From Ursus arctos (taxonomy: Eukaryota; Chordata; Mammalia; Carnivora; Ursidae), in NCBI RefSeq assembly GCF_023065955.2, contig NC_079873.1, forward strand, positions 11,236,566 through 11,300,565: a DNA stretch of 64,000 bases, written 5' to 3'. Each line of letters begins with the position of its first letter. Position 1 is the stretch's first letter. The position numbers were made by a program, and so were the translations under genes. The notes under the pieces were generated by a model, which saw only the letters and a program-made list of their open reading frames with translations, was not told the origin of the DNA and made no database searches. This document shows, piece after piece, positions 44,478 through 56,461 of the stretch.

Positions 44478-45135
44478 AGAAGCATCTCAGTCTTAACATG
44501 CTGTCGACTGGGTGTGTGCTCTCTCATCCTAGGGAGTCCCCATTCTGGGAATGGCCCCATCACCTACCCACCCAGTATGGAAAACTCAGAGAGCCAGGAA
44601 TCACTCCTGACACCTCCTTCTTCACGTTCATATATATCCCAAGTCCAGACAGTCATGCATCTGACACTCCGTACTCTGCTCCATCCCTATTGCCCCACCC
44701 TAGTGCTGGGCTCAAAAACAGTCCAGTCCTCCTTAAAAATGATTTGCCCGTTTCAATCACTTCTCTAAAGATATCCTCTTAAAACCCAAACGTGGTCATG
44801 TTTCAACATTTTCAAGGCTTCCAATTGCTTTTAGGATAAAATTCAAAACTCTTATCATGGTATTTCATGTTCTTACTACTCCCCCATCCTCCATCCCCAA
44901 CATAGAAAACTTTCTGCTCATTATGTAGCTCTCAGTTTAAGTATTTTCCACCTTCCCCGATTCCCAGATAGGTTAGATCCTTATTACATGATTTCTTAGC
45001 ACTTATCACAAAAGGAATGAGGTAGTCCTACATAACAACTATACAAATTACGGTTTTATGTATGGCGATATACTAGAATGCAAACTCAATGAGGTCAGGA
45101 GTTTGCCTGTGGTTTTTAATTGCTTCCTAACCTTT
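44478..45135 (+). mobile_element. L2 LINE, long 3' portion
   Basis: ccaggaatcactcctgacac, cttccaattgcttttaggat, aaaattcaaaactcttatca, agaatgcaaactcaatgagg: L2 order. One of the longest L2 pieces in the window. Confidence 0.75.
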
Positions 45136-45876
45136 TTTCTGTATCACGACACAAGTAGAAAAATGGTATGTATAAGAGAAACCGGTATAATCAGAGGAAG
45201 AGGTTACTTCTGGCCAGAGGCCACCAACCTGTGGTCTCTGGCTGCCCTAGACTCTTCTCCACCTTGGAGGCTGGGGACACAAGTGTATTGGCACATGTGG
45301 GCACTGGGCTAGATGGGAAACTCTGTGTTATATTAACACCATATCCCTAGGACTTGCATGACTTTTCTATTCTAACACATTGCTTCCCAACCAGCTACAG
45401 CTTTTTTCTCCCCCTGCAGTTATTTAAGATAGAGCCTGGAGGAAATTCGTTAAAAGTAAAAAATTTACCCAAAGAATCATCCAGTAGCGCCTGGAGACTT
45501 CCACAGGTTAGGAGATGAACAAGGAGATTATATGTACGAACTCAGCCACGAGAAGAAAAGAGAGGGGTACCCACAGAAAGGGTGGTGAATACAGTCTTTG
45601 CTTGTAGTTCACGAAAGGATCTCCACCGTATAGAAGCCTGGACTGTGGTACCCAGTTGCCATTTATACAAAGCTCTAAGGGGGAAAGAAAGGGAAATTCG
45701 AGTACATTCTACTGTTATATACTTGGTTATATATTTATTATTAAATTGTATGTGTATATTATATTTTGCATGTAGTGCATAGGTTAAAAAAGAAGGCAAA
45801 TTTGCAAACCTAAGATGACACAGATGAAAAAAACAGATCTTAAAAGTCTTGCTAATTAAGGTGCTTCATATTTTCA
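45136..45876. other. Unassigned, no gene seen
   Basis: Overlapping 60-85-codon frames on both strands at 45168-45800; none has a domain. Confidence 0.45.
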
Positions 45877-45888
45877 GTTACCAGTATC

Positions 45889-45933
45889 TTTTTATTTATT
45901 TATTTTTTATTTAATGATTTTTTATTATATTAT
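45889..45933 (-). mobile_element. Extremely short L1 insertion (45 bp)
   Basis: The minus strand is ATAATATAAT (the last bases of the young L1) followed by an A-rich tail of about 35 nt. Flanked by gttaccagtatc (45877-45888) and gttaccaatatc (45934-45945), a 12-bp duplication with one mismatch. Confidence 0.75.
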
Positions 45934-45945
45934 GTTACCAATATC

Positions 45946-46539
45946 CTAAACACAACAGATACTTAATATGAGTTTATTCTTAATCGCAGTGCACGAGAAC
46001 CTTTATTTCAAGTAATCTTGAAATTTTGGATTTCTCTTAGTTGATTTTTTAAAAATTAGATTTGATTGGTTTTCATTCTTCACATAACTAACAGAGATCT
46101 CATTTCCCCCCCGGGCTTGCATTATTAGCATTATCTGATTAATATTATTGTTTACTGGTATCTTTTTAAGTTGTCCATTTGGGGGTTTAAGTTAGTTACC
46201 ACTAGATAATACAATCTGTAGACACACTGAACAGGCATTCGTTGAGCCCATTATTTCACAATACACTGACAGCAAGAAAATGAGGGTAGAGGGGCCACTG
46301 TCCACTCCTTCCCCAAATGGGATACCAATATTTCCTCCAGATATCTCAGGGACAGGAATTGAAGGAATGGGGGGGGCAGTGTGAGCCCATATATGACATA
46401 CTAGAAGATCAAATTGTTCCTTTATTTAAAAAGGGGAAAATAACCATAAATAACAGTACAGTTCTTTCCCTTGCACTACAACAGAACATCTTGTCCAACC
46501 CTGAGAGGTATACTCTATTTGGTAGATCACTAGTCTAGA
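45946..46539. other. Unassigned, no gene seen
   Basis: AT-rich sequence; nothing recognised. Confidence 0.45.
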
Positions 46540-46762
46540 CCAGGGGTCAGCAAACTTTGTAAAGGGCCAGAGAGTGAATATTTTCTGCTTTATGAACCAT
46601 ACGGTGTTTGTTGCAGCTACTCAACTCTGCCATTACAGTGCAGAAGCAGCCATAGCCAATACATACATGAATGAGCATCGCTGTGTTCCAATAAAACTTT
46701 ATTTACAAAAACAGGCGGCAGCCAACTTGGCTCATGGCTATAGTTTGCCCATCCCTTGGTAA
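46540..46762 (+). mobile_element. hAT-type nonautonomous MER element
   Basis: ccaggggtcagcaaactttg at the left, tactcaactctgccattaca, aaaactttatttacaaaaac, and atagtttgcccatcccttgg at the right: inverted-repeat-like termini (ggggtcagcaaac / gtttgcccatccc). Near complete. Confidence 0.85.
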
Positions 46763-47084
46763 GTTCAGCAAAAGCCCAGTTTCTCACAAGGGGTATTTGA
46801 CATGAAGACCCTTGCCCACAATTATGGAAGAAATAGTACAAAATGACAAATGCTTTTAGGCTCAAAGAATTGTAAGTGTAGCTAAGAGTTAGGAAAACAG
46901 GTGCTGGTTTCCAGCTCACTGAGTCAAAGTGCTGGAGGGTAAACCACCAGGTACCAAGATCAAAGAGGTTTTCATGGTGTGTATTAGGTTGAACTATATG
47001 ATAGTAATGATTTTGACCATTATTGGCAAAAATGGCAGCTTCATATTGTTGAACTTTTATATATATGCAAAAAATAAAAATAAT

Positions 47085-47291
47085 AATAGGTTTTTATTGA
47101 GGGCTTACTACATTCTTCACAGTGGGCCAATATTTTGCACATGTTCTTTTATTTATTTCTTACATCAGACCTGTAAGGTCACTATTATTATTTGCATTTT
47201 CCCAATAAGGAAATTGAAATGTAAACTGTTTATGTACCTTGCCTGAGGTCTCATGGCTAGAAAGTGCTGGAATAGAAAGGCTAGAACTAGA
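47085..47291 (+). repeat. MIR SINE, left part, split by L1
   Basis: attgagggcttactacattc, ttatttgcattttcccaata, ttgcctgaggtctcatggct. Continues at 47823-47880 (gactcaggctcattgaattc, tcctgctcttagcc) after the L1. Confidence 0.85.
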
Positions 47292-47822
47292 TGTCCTTCA
47301 ACAGATGGCTGGATTAAGAAGTTGTGGTCCATATATACAATGGAATATTACTCAGCTATCAGAAAGAACGAGTTCTCAACATTTGCTGCAACATGGACGG
47401 CACTGGAGGAGATAATGCTAAGTGAAATAAGTCAAGCAGAGAAAGACAACGATCATATGATTTCTCTCATCTATGGAACATAAGAACTAGGATGATCGGT
47501 AGGGGAAGAAAGGGATAAAGAAAGGGGGGTAATCAGAAGGGGGAATGAAACATGAGAGACTATGGACTATGAGAAACAAACTGAGGGCCTCAGAGGGGAG
47601 GGGGGTGGGGGAATGGGATAGGCTGGTGATGGGTAGTAAGGACGGCATGTACTGCATGGTCCACTGGGTATTATATGCAAATAATGAATCATGGAACTTT
47701 ACATCAAAAACCAGGGATGTACTGTATGGTGACTAACATGATATAATAAAAAATATTATTATAAAAAATAAATAAATAAAATATTTTCTCCCATGCAAAA
47801 AAAAAAAAAAACAAGAAAAGAA
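47292..47822 (+). mobile_element. Young 5'-truncated L1 with extra 3' segment
   Basis: ORF2 end (LWSIYTMEYYSAIRKNEFS) and 3' UTR. Perfect 18-bp duplication agaaaggctagaactaga (47274-47291, 47823-47840). After the L1 end (about 47751) comes an A-rich tract, then atattttctcccatgc (47781-47796), then a second A tract of about 15. Confidence 0.95.
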
Positions 47823-47910
47823 AGAAAGGCTAGAACTAGACTCAGGCTCATTGAATTCACAGTTCCTGCTCTTAGCCATCAAAGGGTTTTATGTAGAAAA
47901 CAACCACTTT

Positions 47911-48113
47911 GGGGCTCCTGGGTGGCGCAGTCATTAAGTGTCTGCCTTCAGCTCAGGGCGTGATCCTGGCGTCATGGGATCGAGCCCCACATCAGGCTCC
48001 TATGCTATGAGCCTGCTTCTTCCTCTCCCACTCCCCTTGCTTGTGTTCCCTCTCTTGCTGGCTGTCTCTATCTCTGTTAAATAAATAAATAAAATCTTTA
48101 AAAAAAAAAAAGG
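47911..48113 (+). mobile_element. Can-SINE
   Basis: GGGGCTCCTGGGTGGCGCAG head and A tail. Duplication aaaacaaccacttt at 47897-47910 and from about 48115. Confidence 0.95.
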
Positions 48114-50441
48114 AAAACAACCACTTTGGAAAAATGTTTGAGATTAAGAACAATGAAGGAAAAGGGCACAGATTTTTTTTCTGACTCACTATTATATAAG
48201 TGAGATAAATATGGCCCCTGTACATTGGCCCCTATACTGTTTACTTCTTCACATCAGGTTGTGATCCACCAGCTCAAAAGCCCCCTTGATGCCAAACTCA
48301 AATTCTTACATATCCAGTTGTTTTACATATAGTCCTCCCAAAAGCATATTATTATAGACTCTTGAACAGAATATATATCAAAATCATTTAAATGGTTACA
48401 TCTGGAGAGGGAGGGACAGGGATGGCCTGGGGAAGGAAACAGAGATTTCAATTTTTATCTCCATAGTTTCATTTAAATTAAAAAAATGCAAAAATTTAAT
48501 ATATATTTTGAGAAATGAGTATATGATATTTTAATATTATTTTATGTATCTCTATGGTATTTCAAAAATATTTTTGAAAAAATAACAGAGGACAATAATT
48601 TGCCTGAAGACCCATCTTATCAAGCAGAGAAACTGAGATTCATACCAAGTAATTTGACTCTTAGAACCTGTGCTCTTAACTCTTATACTTGTGCCTCAGA
48701 GAAAATTTCTCCCTCTTGTTTTTTTTAAGATGTGGACCCTTCTGGGCAGGTTTTATAAGCAGCCGTTCTCTGCTTGTTAGTAAAAGAGACATTGATAGGT
48801 GCTGTTAGGTTAGGTGTGAGTTAATTTACCATGAAATACCTAATTTTAGTTTTCTTTTGTTTTTTTTTTAAAGCACACCTACTTAAATTAATAATCTCAA
48901 TATTAAGTTTCCATGTCGGTAATTCGTGAATACTACTGGGAGGATTTGGGTCATTCCATTTTTCTCACAATTACAAAAATCATATCTAAACCTAGAATAG
49001 TAATATAAATTCAGCGAAGATATTTTCTTACAGTTTAGTCATTTATTAATAGATTGTCTGTGTCCTACTAGAGTTTGGCCCAATACAATCATAGTATATA
49101 TTCTTCAGCTCCAAGTGAAAATATAGGTTATGCTGTTAACATCAAGTGCCATAAGGTTGATGAATGGATCCCATCAAATTCAAAGCTTTTCTAAGAGTCT
49201 GTACATTTTCCGTCCTGCTGAATTTGTATGAGGCTATAATATTTAAATCCATTATAAAATTTGTTCTCTGAAAAGAAAGAGAAATAAAAAATCTAGTGCC
49301 CTAGAGCTACGGTAGTAAGTTAGAAAAAGTTACTAAATCACTTTAGGTGTTAGCCTTACAGGTCTTCACATTGAGGATGGTGAACCTTTGATTTTCAGAG
49401 ACCATTTATGATGAAAGGATCCTGTACTGCTCTAAGACTGATGGTGTCTATCAAAGCACTGAGGATTTACATTTTGTAAAATACCTAAGAGGGCACCTTA
49501 AGATGTGACTGCTGAAGAAGGAGGTTTTGGAGTCCCTAAGTTTCCTCCAGCACAGTTTCAAATAATGCCACCGAGACTCCATCAGTAATTGGAGCCCTTG
49601 GTGGCTTTCTGTCCCAAGTATGTTCTAAAGCAAACAGAAATATTCCTCTTTATTAGAATTCTTTATCTTCAGAGATAGTTGCCAAGAATGATCATCTACA
49701 GCTAATACTAAATTTTTTATATTTAGTCTTGCAAGCTTTCAATCTGATGAGCTGCAAAATGAACAGAAATTTATAATTTCTTGAAATTTGAGTTATGCTT
49801 TCATTTATGTGAATATCCTTTTGCAATTTGTTAGTAACCACAGGAGGCAGGGTTCCATATTACACCAAGCCCTCTCGAGGACTGATACTGTTCTCAGATA
49901 AATGCTTCCTCTTTTGAAAGAGCTCAGAGGAGGAAAAATACAAGGAATGTTTGCAAAGATAAAAGACAGTTGAAGGTGTATTAAAATGGAACTTTGTAAG
50001 TCAGATATAAAAGGCAATTTAAAGATTTTCTCTTCTAGATTTTGAATGTGAGTACACATATGTAATATTTTAGATGAAATAAAGTATTCTGATTAATCAA
50101 AGTTCTGGTTCCCAGAAATTTAATAAGATACAGATTATTACTTTTAAGGAATCAGGATTCAGGAAGGTAATATTAATGATATTCTTAAATAGAGTCTAAT
50201 AACTAGTGTTATTGGGTTACTGCTATGTGCTAATCACTTTAGAATACTCTCACTTTTAATATTATACATACTGTCGAACATGGTTCCTTTGAAAAATATA
50301 CTTTAATTTGTCTTTAGGAAAGAGAAGATGGATTGATTGAGATTTTCAAGGAATAAAATGATTGCTAAGTAAACTTATTACAAATAATGAAAAAGAGAAG
50401 GAAAATATTGACAAGAGAACTACATAAAAATTAAAATAGCA
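48114..50441. other. Repeat-poor 2.3-kb stretch, no gene seen
   Basis: No recent repeat and no recognised old repeat; no open frame above 84 codons. Candidate for unique or conserved non-coding sequence; conservation cannot be judged here. Confidence 0.5.
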
Positions 50442-50556
50442 GGGGGCATCTGGCTGGCTAACTCAGTGGAGCACGTGACTCTTAATCTTGGGGTTGTAGG
50501 TCTGAGCCCCATGTTGGATGTGGAGATTACTTAAAAATAAAATCTTAAAAAAATTA
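50442..50556 (+). mobile_element. Short older Can-SINE
   Basis: gggggcatctggctggctaa, gactcttaatcttggggttg, ttaaaaataaaatc. Short form lacking the CT-rich half. Duplication aaaattaaaatagca on both sides (about 50427 and 50549). Confidence 0.85.
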
Positions 50557-50594
50557 AAATAGCAAATATGTTAAAAAATTAAATAAACTTTAGG

Positions 50595-50793
50595 AGAACC
50601 TGTGTGGTGCCATCGGTTTGAGTATCTGACTCTTGGTTTCTGCTCAGGTCATGATCTCGGGGTCCTGGGATCACCCCGCCTCAGGCTCCGTGCTTAGCAT
50701 AGAATCTGCTTGGGATTCTCTCTCCCTCTCCCTCTGTCCCTCCCCCTGCTCTTTCTCTCTCTCTAAATAAATAAATCTTTTTAAAAAATAAAA
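50595..50793 (+). mobile_element. Can-SINE
   Basis: gagaacctgtgtggtgccat head, ctcggggtcctgggatcacc, CT-rich 3' half, AAATAAATAAATC tail. Confidence 0.9.
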
Positions 50794-50919
50794 AGAGATG
50801 GGTTTTTCTCCCTCCTCTTGAAGTTGGGCAGGTCTTTGGGACCATCCTGACAAATGGAATGTGATTAAAAGTGATGCTGTATGATTTTTTAAGACTAGAT
50901 CATGAATGGCAGATTAGCT

Positions 50920-50985
50920 TCTCTCTCTCTTTCTCCCTCTGCCACTCCCCCCCTAAAATAAATAAATACATCTTTTAAAAAAGTA
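50920..50985 (+). mobile_element. Can-SINE 3' half
   Basis: ctctctctctttctccctct then ctaaaataaataaatacatc and A tail. Head missing. Confidence 0.75.
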
Positions 50986-50997
50986 AATAAATTTTAG

Positions 50998-51095
50998 TGG
51001 CACCAGGCTGGCTCAGTTGCTAGAGCATGTGACTCTTGATCTCAGGGTCATGAGTTCAAGACCCACCTTGGGCATAGAGCTTACTTTAAAAAGAT
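50998..51095 (+). mobile_element. Short older Can-SINE
   Basis: tggcaccaggctggctcagt, atctcagggtcatgagttca, gagcttactttaaaaagatt. Duplication taaataaattttagt at about 50983 and 51094. Confidence 0.85.
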
Positions 51096-51284
51096 TAAAT
51101 AAATTTTAGTTTCATTATCTTAATCTTTTTCAGTGTTACAGGTAGCCCACTGTGAATCACCAAGGAAATTGAGACCATAAAGTACATACGGATGAAATGT
51201 ACACTGTAGTGCCGTCAGCCTCTGGTAAGAGTGAACTAGACGATAAAGATCAACCTTCCTATTGTTATATAAAAACCTTTAAAA

Positions 51285-52090
51285 ATGAATAAGAAAAAAG
51301 GCAGACAATGTAAGGGAAAAACAGGAAAACCACCCCAACAGGCACATCCCAATAAAGGAAATTCAAATAGTCAAAAATCATATGGAAAGGGGCTCAACCT
51401 CATTGGCTATTAGGTAAATGCCACTTGAAACCATCATGAGATGCCTACATACGCATCCGAGTGACAAAAATAAAACGTCCGATTATCCACATGTCTCAGG
51501 GTGGCAAAAATTATAAAAATACGTGGCTTTGCCAAATGTTAACAAGGCTATGGAGCAATGAGAACCCTTACGCGCTGCTGATGGGAGTATACGTTGTAAA
51601 ATCACTTCCGAATAATGTCTGACAGTAAAGCAGAAAGTGCACAGTCTGTGACCTAGCAATTCCATTGTTGGCTGTCTATAGCCCACAGGCACATCCCCAT
51701 GCATGTAATGCATGCTTACGTGCACCAGGAAACATGCCCTAGAATGATTCCAACAGCACTGTTAGTAGAAAGCCCCAAACAAGAACAACTCAATAGAAGA
51801 ACCGATAAACAAATGGAGTAGGTCCGCACCGTACAATACAGCAAGAAAATGAATGAACTACCCCTCCATACAACAGCACGGATAAATCTTAAACACAAGA
51901 TTGAGCTAAAGAAGCCAGACTGCATACTGGATGATCCCAAAGTTACTTATTTCAGAAATAGGCCAAAATGACACCGTTATTATACGGTACAACAATAATA
52001 TAGTTATATATATCATAATTGTGCCATAGAACTCCACAGGAAGCAAACCGTCAATACAATGAAAGTCAGGAGAGCAGCAACCGGTAGCGG
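51285..52090 (+). mobile_element. Old L1/HAL1-like remnant
   Basis: ggcacatcccaataaaggaa, ctgctgatgggagtatacgt, cctagcaattccattgttgg, aatgaatgaactacccctcc are diverged ORF2 C-terminal and 3' landmarks of ancient L1-type elements. Confidence 0.7.
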
Positions 52091-52194
52091 CAGGTTAGGG
52101 TTATGCTCAGGAAGAGACAGGTGGAGGCCTTCAAGGGAGCGGATGTCATTCTATGCTTCGACCTGCAGGGAAGACACACTGGTGTTTTTCAATA

Positions 52195-52677
52195 CAGACG
52201 GTCCCTGACTTACAATGGAGCAACATATGATTCCTTGACTTGACGATGGTGTGAAAGCTAGAAGCATTTGGCAGAAACCGTACTTTGAATTTTGAATTTG
52301 AATTTTTGTCCCCAGGCTAGCAACGTGTGGTACAATATTCTCTTGTGATGCTGGACCACGGGAATAAGCCACGGCTCCCCGTCAGCCACGATCACAAGGG
52401 TTAACAGCCAATACACTGACAACCCTTTCATACCTATACAGACATTCTGTTTTCCACTTTCAGTACAGTATCCAATAAATTACATGAGATAGTCAATGTT
52501 TTATTATAAAATAGGCTTTGTGTTAGATGATTTTGCCCAACGGCAGGTTAATGTGTGTGTTCTGAGCGCATTTAAGGTAGGTTAGGCTAAGCTATGATGT
52601 TCGATACGGTAGGTATATTAAATGCATTTTTGACTTAACAATATTTTATAACCCCAGCATAAGTTGAGGACGATCTG
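52195..52677 (+). mobile_element. Tigger-like (TcMar) DNA transposon
   Basis: Left end cagacggtccctgacttaca and right end aagttgaggacgatctg are recognisable inverted repeats, flanked by TA on each side (52193-52194, 52678-52679). Interior ataggctttgtgttagatga and taggttaggctaagctatga. Nonautonomous; no transposase. Confidence 0.88.
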
Positions 52678-52679
52678 TA

Positions 52680-53499
52680 ATTTGTCAAACCAAATATTTG
52701 TGTCTTATGCACATTTTGTAAGTTGTATCACAAGATAAAATATTAAAGAAACTTATTTCACTGGTATTCCAGAAAGATGGGTTTGGTTCTGCCATAAATA
52801 TTTAATGAAATCTTACAGCGTACCTGGGCCTGTGTGAGAGCGAGCTCATAATTTAAGCCAGGTGAGCCAAAAAGGAACAAAGGCAGACTAAGGAAGTTTC
52901 ACTTCTTTTATTTAGTTAGAATTATCAACAGGAACATGGTTGGAAAACACGCGACTTAAAGATGGAAGGAACAAAAAAGTAGACGACCGAATAGAGCCAA
53001 AAAGCTGTAAATGGTGCCAGAAACCTCTTCTGAGAGGAACTTTATTTGCTAATGAATTTTCCTATCAGATTTGAGTTCTATCCTCTGGCTTGTTTGAAAC
53101 TTGCTTGACTTCTCTCTCCTAATCTTTGTGCTCTGTCCACATTGCCCGTAGGAGTGTTTTCATTAATTTCCTTAAACTACTGACCAAGCACTTCTAACAT
53201 TTATTATTTGGAGGAAAATAAAAGAAATCAAATTCAATCCATTTGAAAGCCCCTAAGTGTTAGGGCCTATGGGGTAGATACAAAAATCAAACTTGAGACC
53301 TCTTGACCTTCCTCTCACTGATGTATTTTAAAAGCAATTTCATGAATTTGTATCTCTGGCCCGGGGAAAAAAAAAACACTTGGCCACAACTAAATTTCCT
53401 GCAAACAGCTTAACATGCCATTTCGACAGCTTCTTCTACTACTGTAATTTATAACCTTGAGTCTGACAAGAAATTTTTCAACAAAGGTTGTGATTCTTT
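52680..53499. other. Unassigned, no gene seen
   Basis: No repeat or gene recognised. Confidence 0.5.
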
Positions 53500-53701
53500 A
53501 AAAAAAAAATTTTTTTGGATTTTATTTATTAGAGAGAGAAAGAGAGAGAGAGAAAACACAAGCAGGGAGGAAGGGCAGAGGAAGAGGGAGAAGCAGACCC
53601 CCGCCGAACAGGGAGCCCAGTGCAGGGCTGGACCCCAGGATCCTGGGATCATGACCTGAGCCGAAGGCAGACGCTTCAACGACTGAGCCACCCAGGCGCC
53701 C
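53500..53701 (-). mobile_element. Can-SINE, antisense
   Basis: ttttggattttatttattag, GA run, gagccacccaggcgcccc. Diverged duplication gttgtgattctt and gttcgtgactctt. Confidence 0.93.
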
Positions 53702-54544
53702 CAAGTTCGTGACTCTTGACTTAAGAAGTTTAAACGTTAAATCTTGAACAAGGTAGTAAGACTTCAGTTCGAATGTACTTGTGCATCAGCCACAATAGTG
53801 GCTAGAAGAACAGTATTGTAATGAGTCACGATTTAGTAAAATTTTATCATGAGTAGCAAAGAAGACCAAATTTGAATGCAAATCCCTGAATTAATGCAAG
53901 CAAGCATATATTCTACCACCATAGCTAGGCAAGGGTGGGCAGTCAAGAAACTTGGAATAGATTTAATTGTCGTGAAGATTATGAGCAGGGTATGACTACT
54001 GAGATGAAAGTACTCTTATCTCTGTTAAAATACCTTGCTATATGCTGCTTAAATATATTTTAAAAACATTCTCTGGAAAGCTTAGATAGGAACTTCAAAT
54101 CTTTTCAGAAAAGCACATCTACCATCCACACTAATTGTGTGAATCAGAAATGGTTGCTAAGGGACCCAGCTTTTAAATTAGTTCAAAGGGCAAGGTTGGA
54201 GGAAAAACTCATTTTCTCCTAATTGGGAAGTTTAACGTTTAACAGTATAGAATGTCACTATTTGTCTCAGGATTTGTTTGTATATTGCTGAAGTCATTGA
54301 GAACCATGTGCTCACTAACTCCTGGCCAACATTTTGCACCAGGGAAATGTTAGATTAAGAAAAACTAATACCTGTGCTTTGATTAAATGTATGCAGATGG
54401 TTAAGCTTTTTTTTTTTTTCTAGAAAGATGTGGAAACTTCCCATAAGCTAATCTCATAGCTGACTTAACCTTCTCAATCTAGTGACCCTTACTTCCACAT
54501 CCACTTAAGCCTTCTACGCTGCTAGTCACCTTTTGTCCCCTCAA
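53702..54544. other. Unassigned, no gene seen
   Basis: No repeat or gene recognised; T13 run near 54407. Confidence 0.5.
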
Positions 54545-54825
54545 GTTTTTATTTAAATTCAAGTTAGCTAACATAGAGTGTAGTGTTGGTTTCAGGCGTA
54601 GAATTTAGCGATTCCTCACTTACATTCAACACCCAGGGCTCATCCCAACAAGTGCCCTCCTTAATGCCCATCCCCCATTTAGCCTGTTCCCTGCCCACCT
54701 CCTCTCCAGACATCCTCAGTTTGTTCTCTACAGTTAAGAGTCTCTCATGGCTCGCCTCCCTCTCTGTTTTCGTCTTATTTTTCCTTCCCTTCCCTTAAGT
54801 GTATCTGTTTTGTTTCTTAAAACAT
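54545..54825 (-). mobile_element. L1 3' UTR, antisense, middle-aged
   Basis: agttagctaacatagagtgt, cacccagggctcatcccaac, gcccatcccccatttagcct, agagtctctcatggctcgcc are antisense L1 3' UTR, closer to the older full-length L1 at 6037 than to the youngest copies. Confidence 0.88.
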
Positions 54826-54869
54826 AACATTGCCTGAAACTTTTCCACTTCTAAAATCTTGGACTCTTG

Positions 54870-55048
54870 GGGCGCCTGGGTGGCTCAGATGGCCAAGCAT
54901 CTGCCTCCAGCTCAGGTCATGATCTCAGGGTCCTGGGATTGAGCCCCGCATCGGGCTCCCTGCTCAGCAGGGAGTCTGCTTCTCTCTCTCACCCTCCCTC
55001 TGTGCTCTCTCTCAAACAAACAAACAAATAAAATCTTTAAAAAAATAA
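54870..55048 (+). mobile_element. Can-SINE
   Basis: GGGGCGCCTGGGTGGCTCAG head, acaaacaaacaaataaaatc tail. Duplication aaaatcttggactct on both sides (about 54853 and 55049). Confidence 0.95.
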
Positions 55049-56240
55049 AATCTTGGACTCTGAAGTACCATCTCAGGTCACAACCTCCTATGGTATGGTT
55101 ATTTCCTTCCCTTGCTCCTGTAACGTGGCTTGAGAGAGGGTGAGGTAATCATCCAATTTTGACTCTTTAGGTTTCTGCCTTCAGCATTTGGGAAGACTGT
55201 GGAGGCCATGTACTAGGATGGGAAACAATGAAGGACCAGTTTGAAGCCACGGACACACAGATGATAATGAGGCCGTAGCGACTGGTGAGCCTATCTAGGA
55301 AGACAATAAAGATTAAGAGAAGAGGACTCAGGGTCAGTCTTTCAAGAGCTCCAACATGTAAGAATTGATTAAAAGGAGAGGGGCTTAGAGTAGCCAGAAA
55401 GGCACGGTGTACATAAACCAAAGAAAGAGTGCTTCAAGAAAGGACGATTATGTCAAACGTAGGTGGTGAGATGCGAAGGTAGAATTCTGAAAACTGCCGA
55501 TTGGGTTTAGCAACATGGAGGACACCAGTGATCTTGGCAAAAGCAGTTTTGATCATGCGGAAGTAGCGGAATGAGAATGTGAGGCATGGGAGGAAAATGA
55601 AGAAATCAATGTAAATTTGGCTCGCAAATTTGGTGATGGGCTATCTAATTTCTATTTTTTCTTTGAAATAAAAGGAAAACTTATCTGCTGAACTTGTGGG
55701 AGAGAAAGAGCGTTCACCTGACTAAATGTCATGCTTTCTGTGCGTGGTTTGAGCAGGGCTCCCGTATTGTTTCTTTGTCCTTCCCGCAGCCCTTCCCTTT
55801 TTCAGGAGTCCGCATTCTTCCCAGATAGGCTTTCCCCATGGTGGCAAAATGGTGACAGAAGTTCCAGGCTTCACATTTGCATACCACAGAGTCCGTAAGG
55901 AAAGAGGGTTTCTGATTCAGAGTTCACAAAAAAGCTCCTAAGATTCAGTCAGATTGAACAGGCGTAGTGGATGCACACACCCAGAAAGAGACGGTCAGGA
56001 AGATGGCGCGTTCTCACTGGCTTGTCCTCATTCACGTGTTTGACCCATGCGACTGGGAGAAAACCCACGGGTATGCAATGGACATAGACGGTTATTTAAA
56101 AGGTGGAGCGTGAGAAACAGATGGTGAGAATGAAACAATGTGTTTACCACAAAAGAATAAAGATGGGAACCTAGAAGCCTCTCTCAAGGGGGACAGAGAG
56201 AGACAGACAGATGTGATAGATCTAAAGGAATGAAAATTAG
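55049..56240. other. Unassigned; possible ancient repeat
   Basis: 55180-55600 (atgtcaaacgtaggtggtga, ggtttagcaacatggaggac, gatcttggcaaaagcagttt) resembles an ancient dispersed repeat I cannot name. No gene. Confidence 0.4.
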
Positions 56241-56461
56241 TGGTGCCTCGTGGCTCAGTCAGTTAAGAGTCCCACTTTGGATGTTGGCTCAGGTCCCGAT
56301 CTCAGGGTCATGAGATCGAGTCCTGCGTCAGGCTCCACACTCAGCGTGGAATCTGCTTGAGATTCTGTCTCGCCCTCTGCCCCTCATCCTACTCGTGCTC
56401 GCTCGCCCTCTCGCTCTCTCTCTCTCTCAAAAATAAATAAGTAAATCTTTAAAAAAAAAAG
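56241..56461 (+). mobile_element. Can-SINE
   Basis: ggtgcctcgtggctcagtca head, TCTCGCTCTCTCTCTCTC, aataaataagtaaatc tail. Duplication not clear. Confidence 0.92.
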
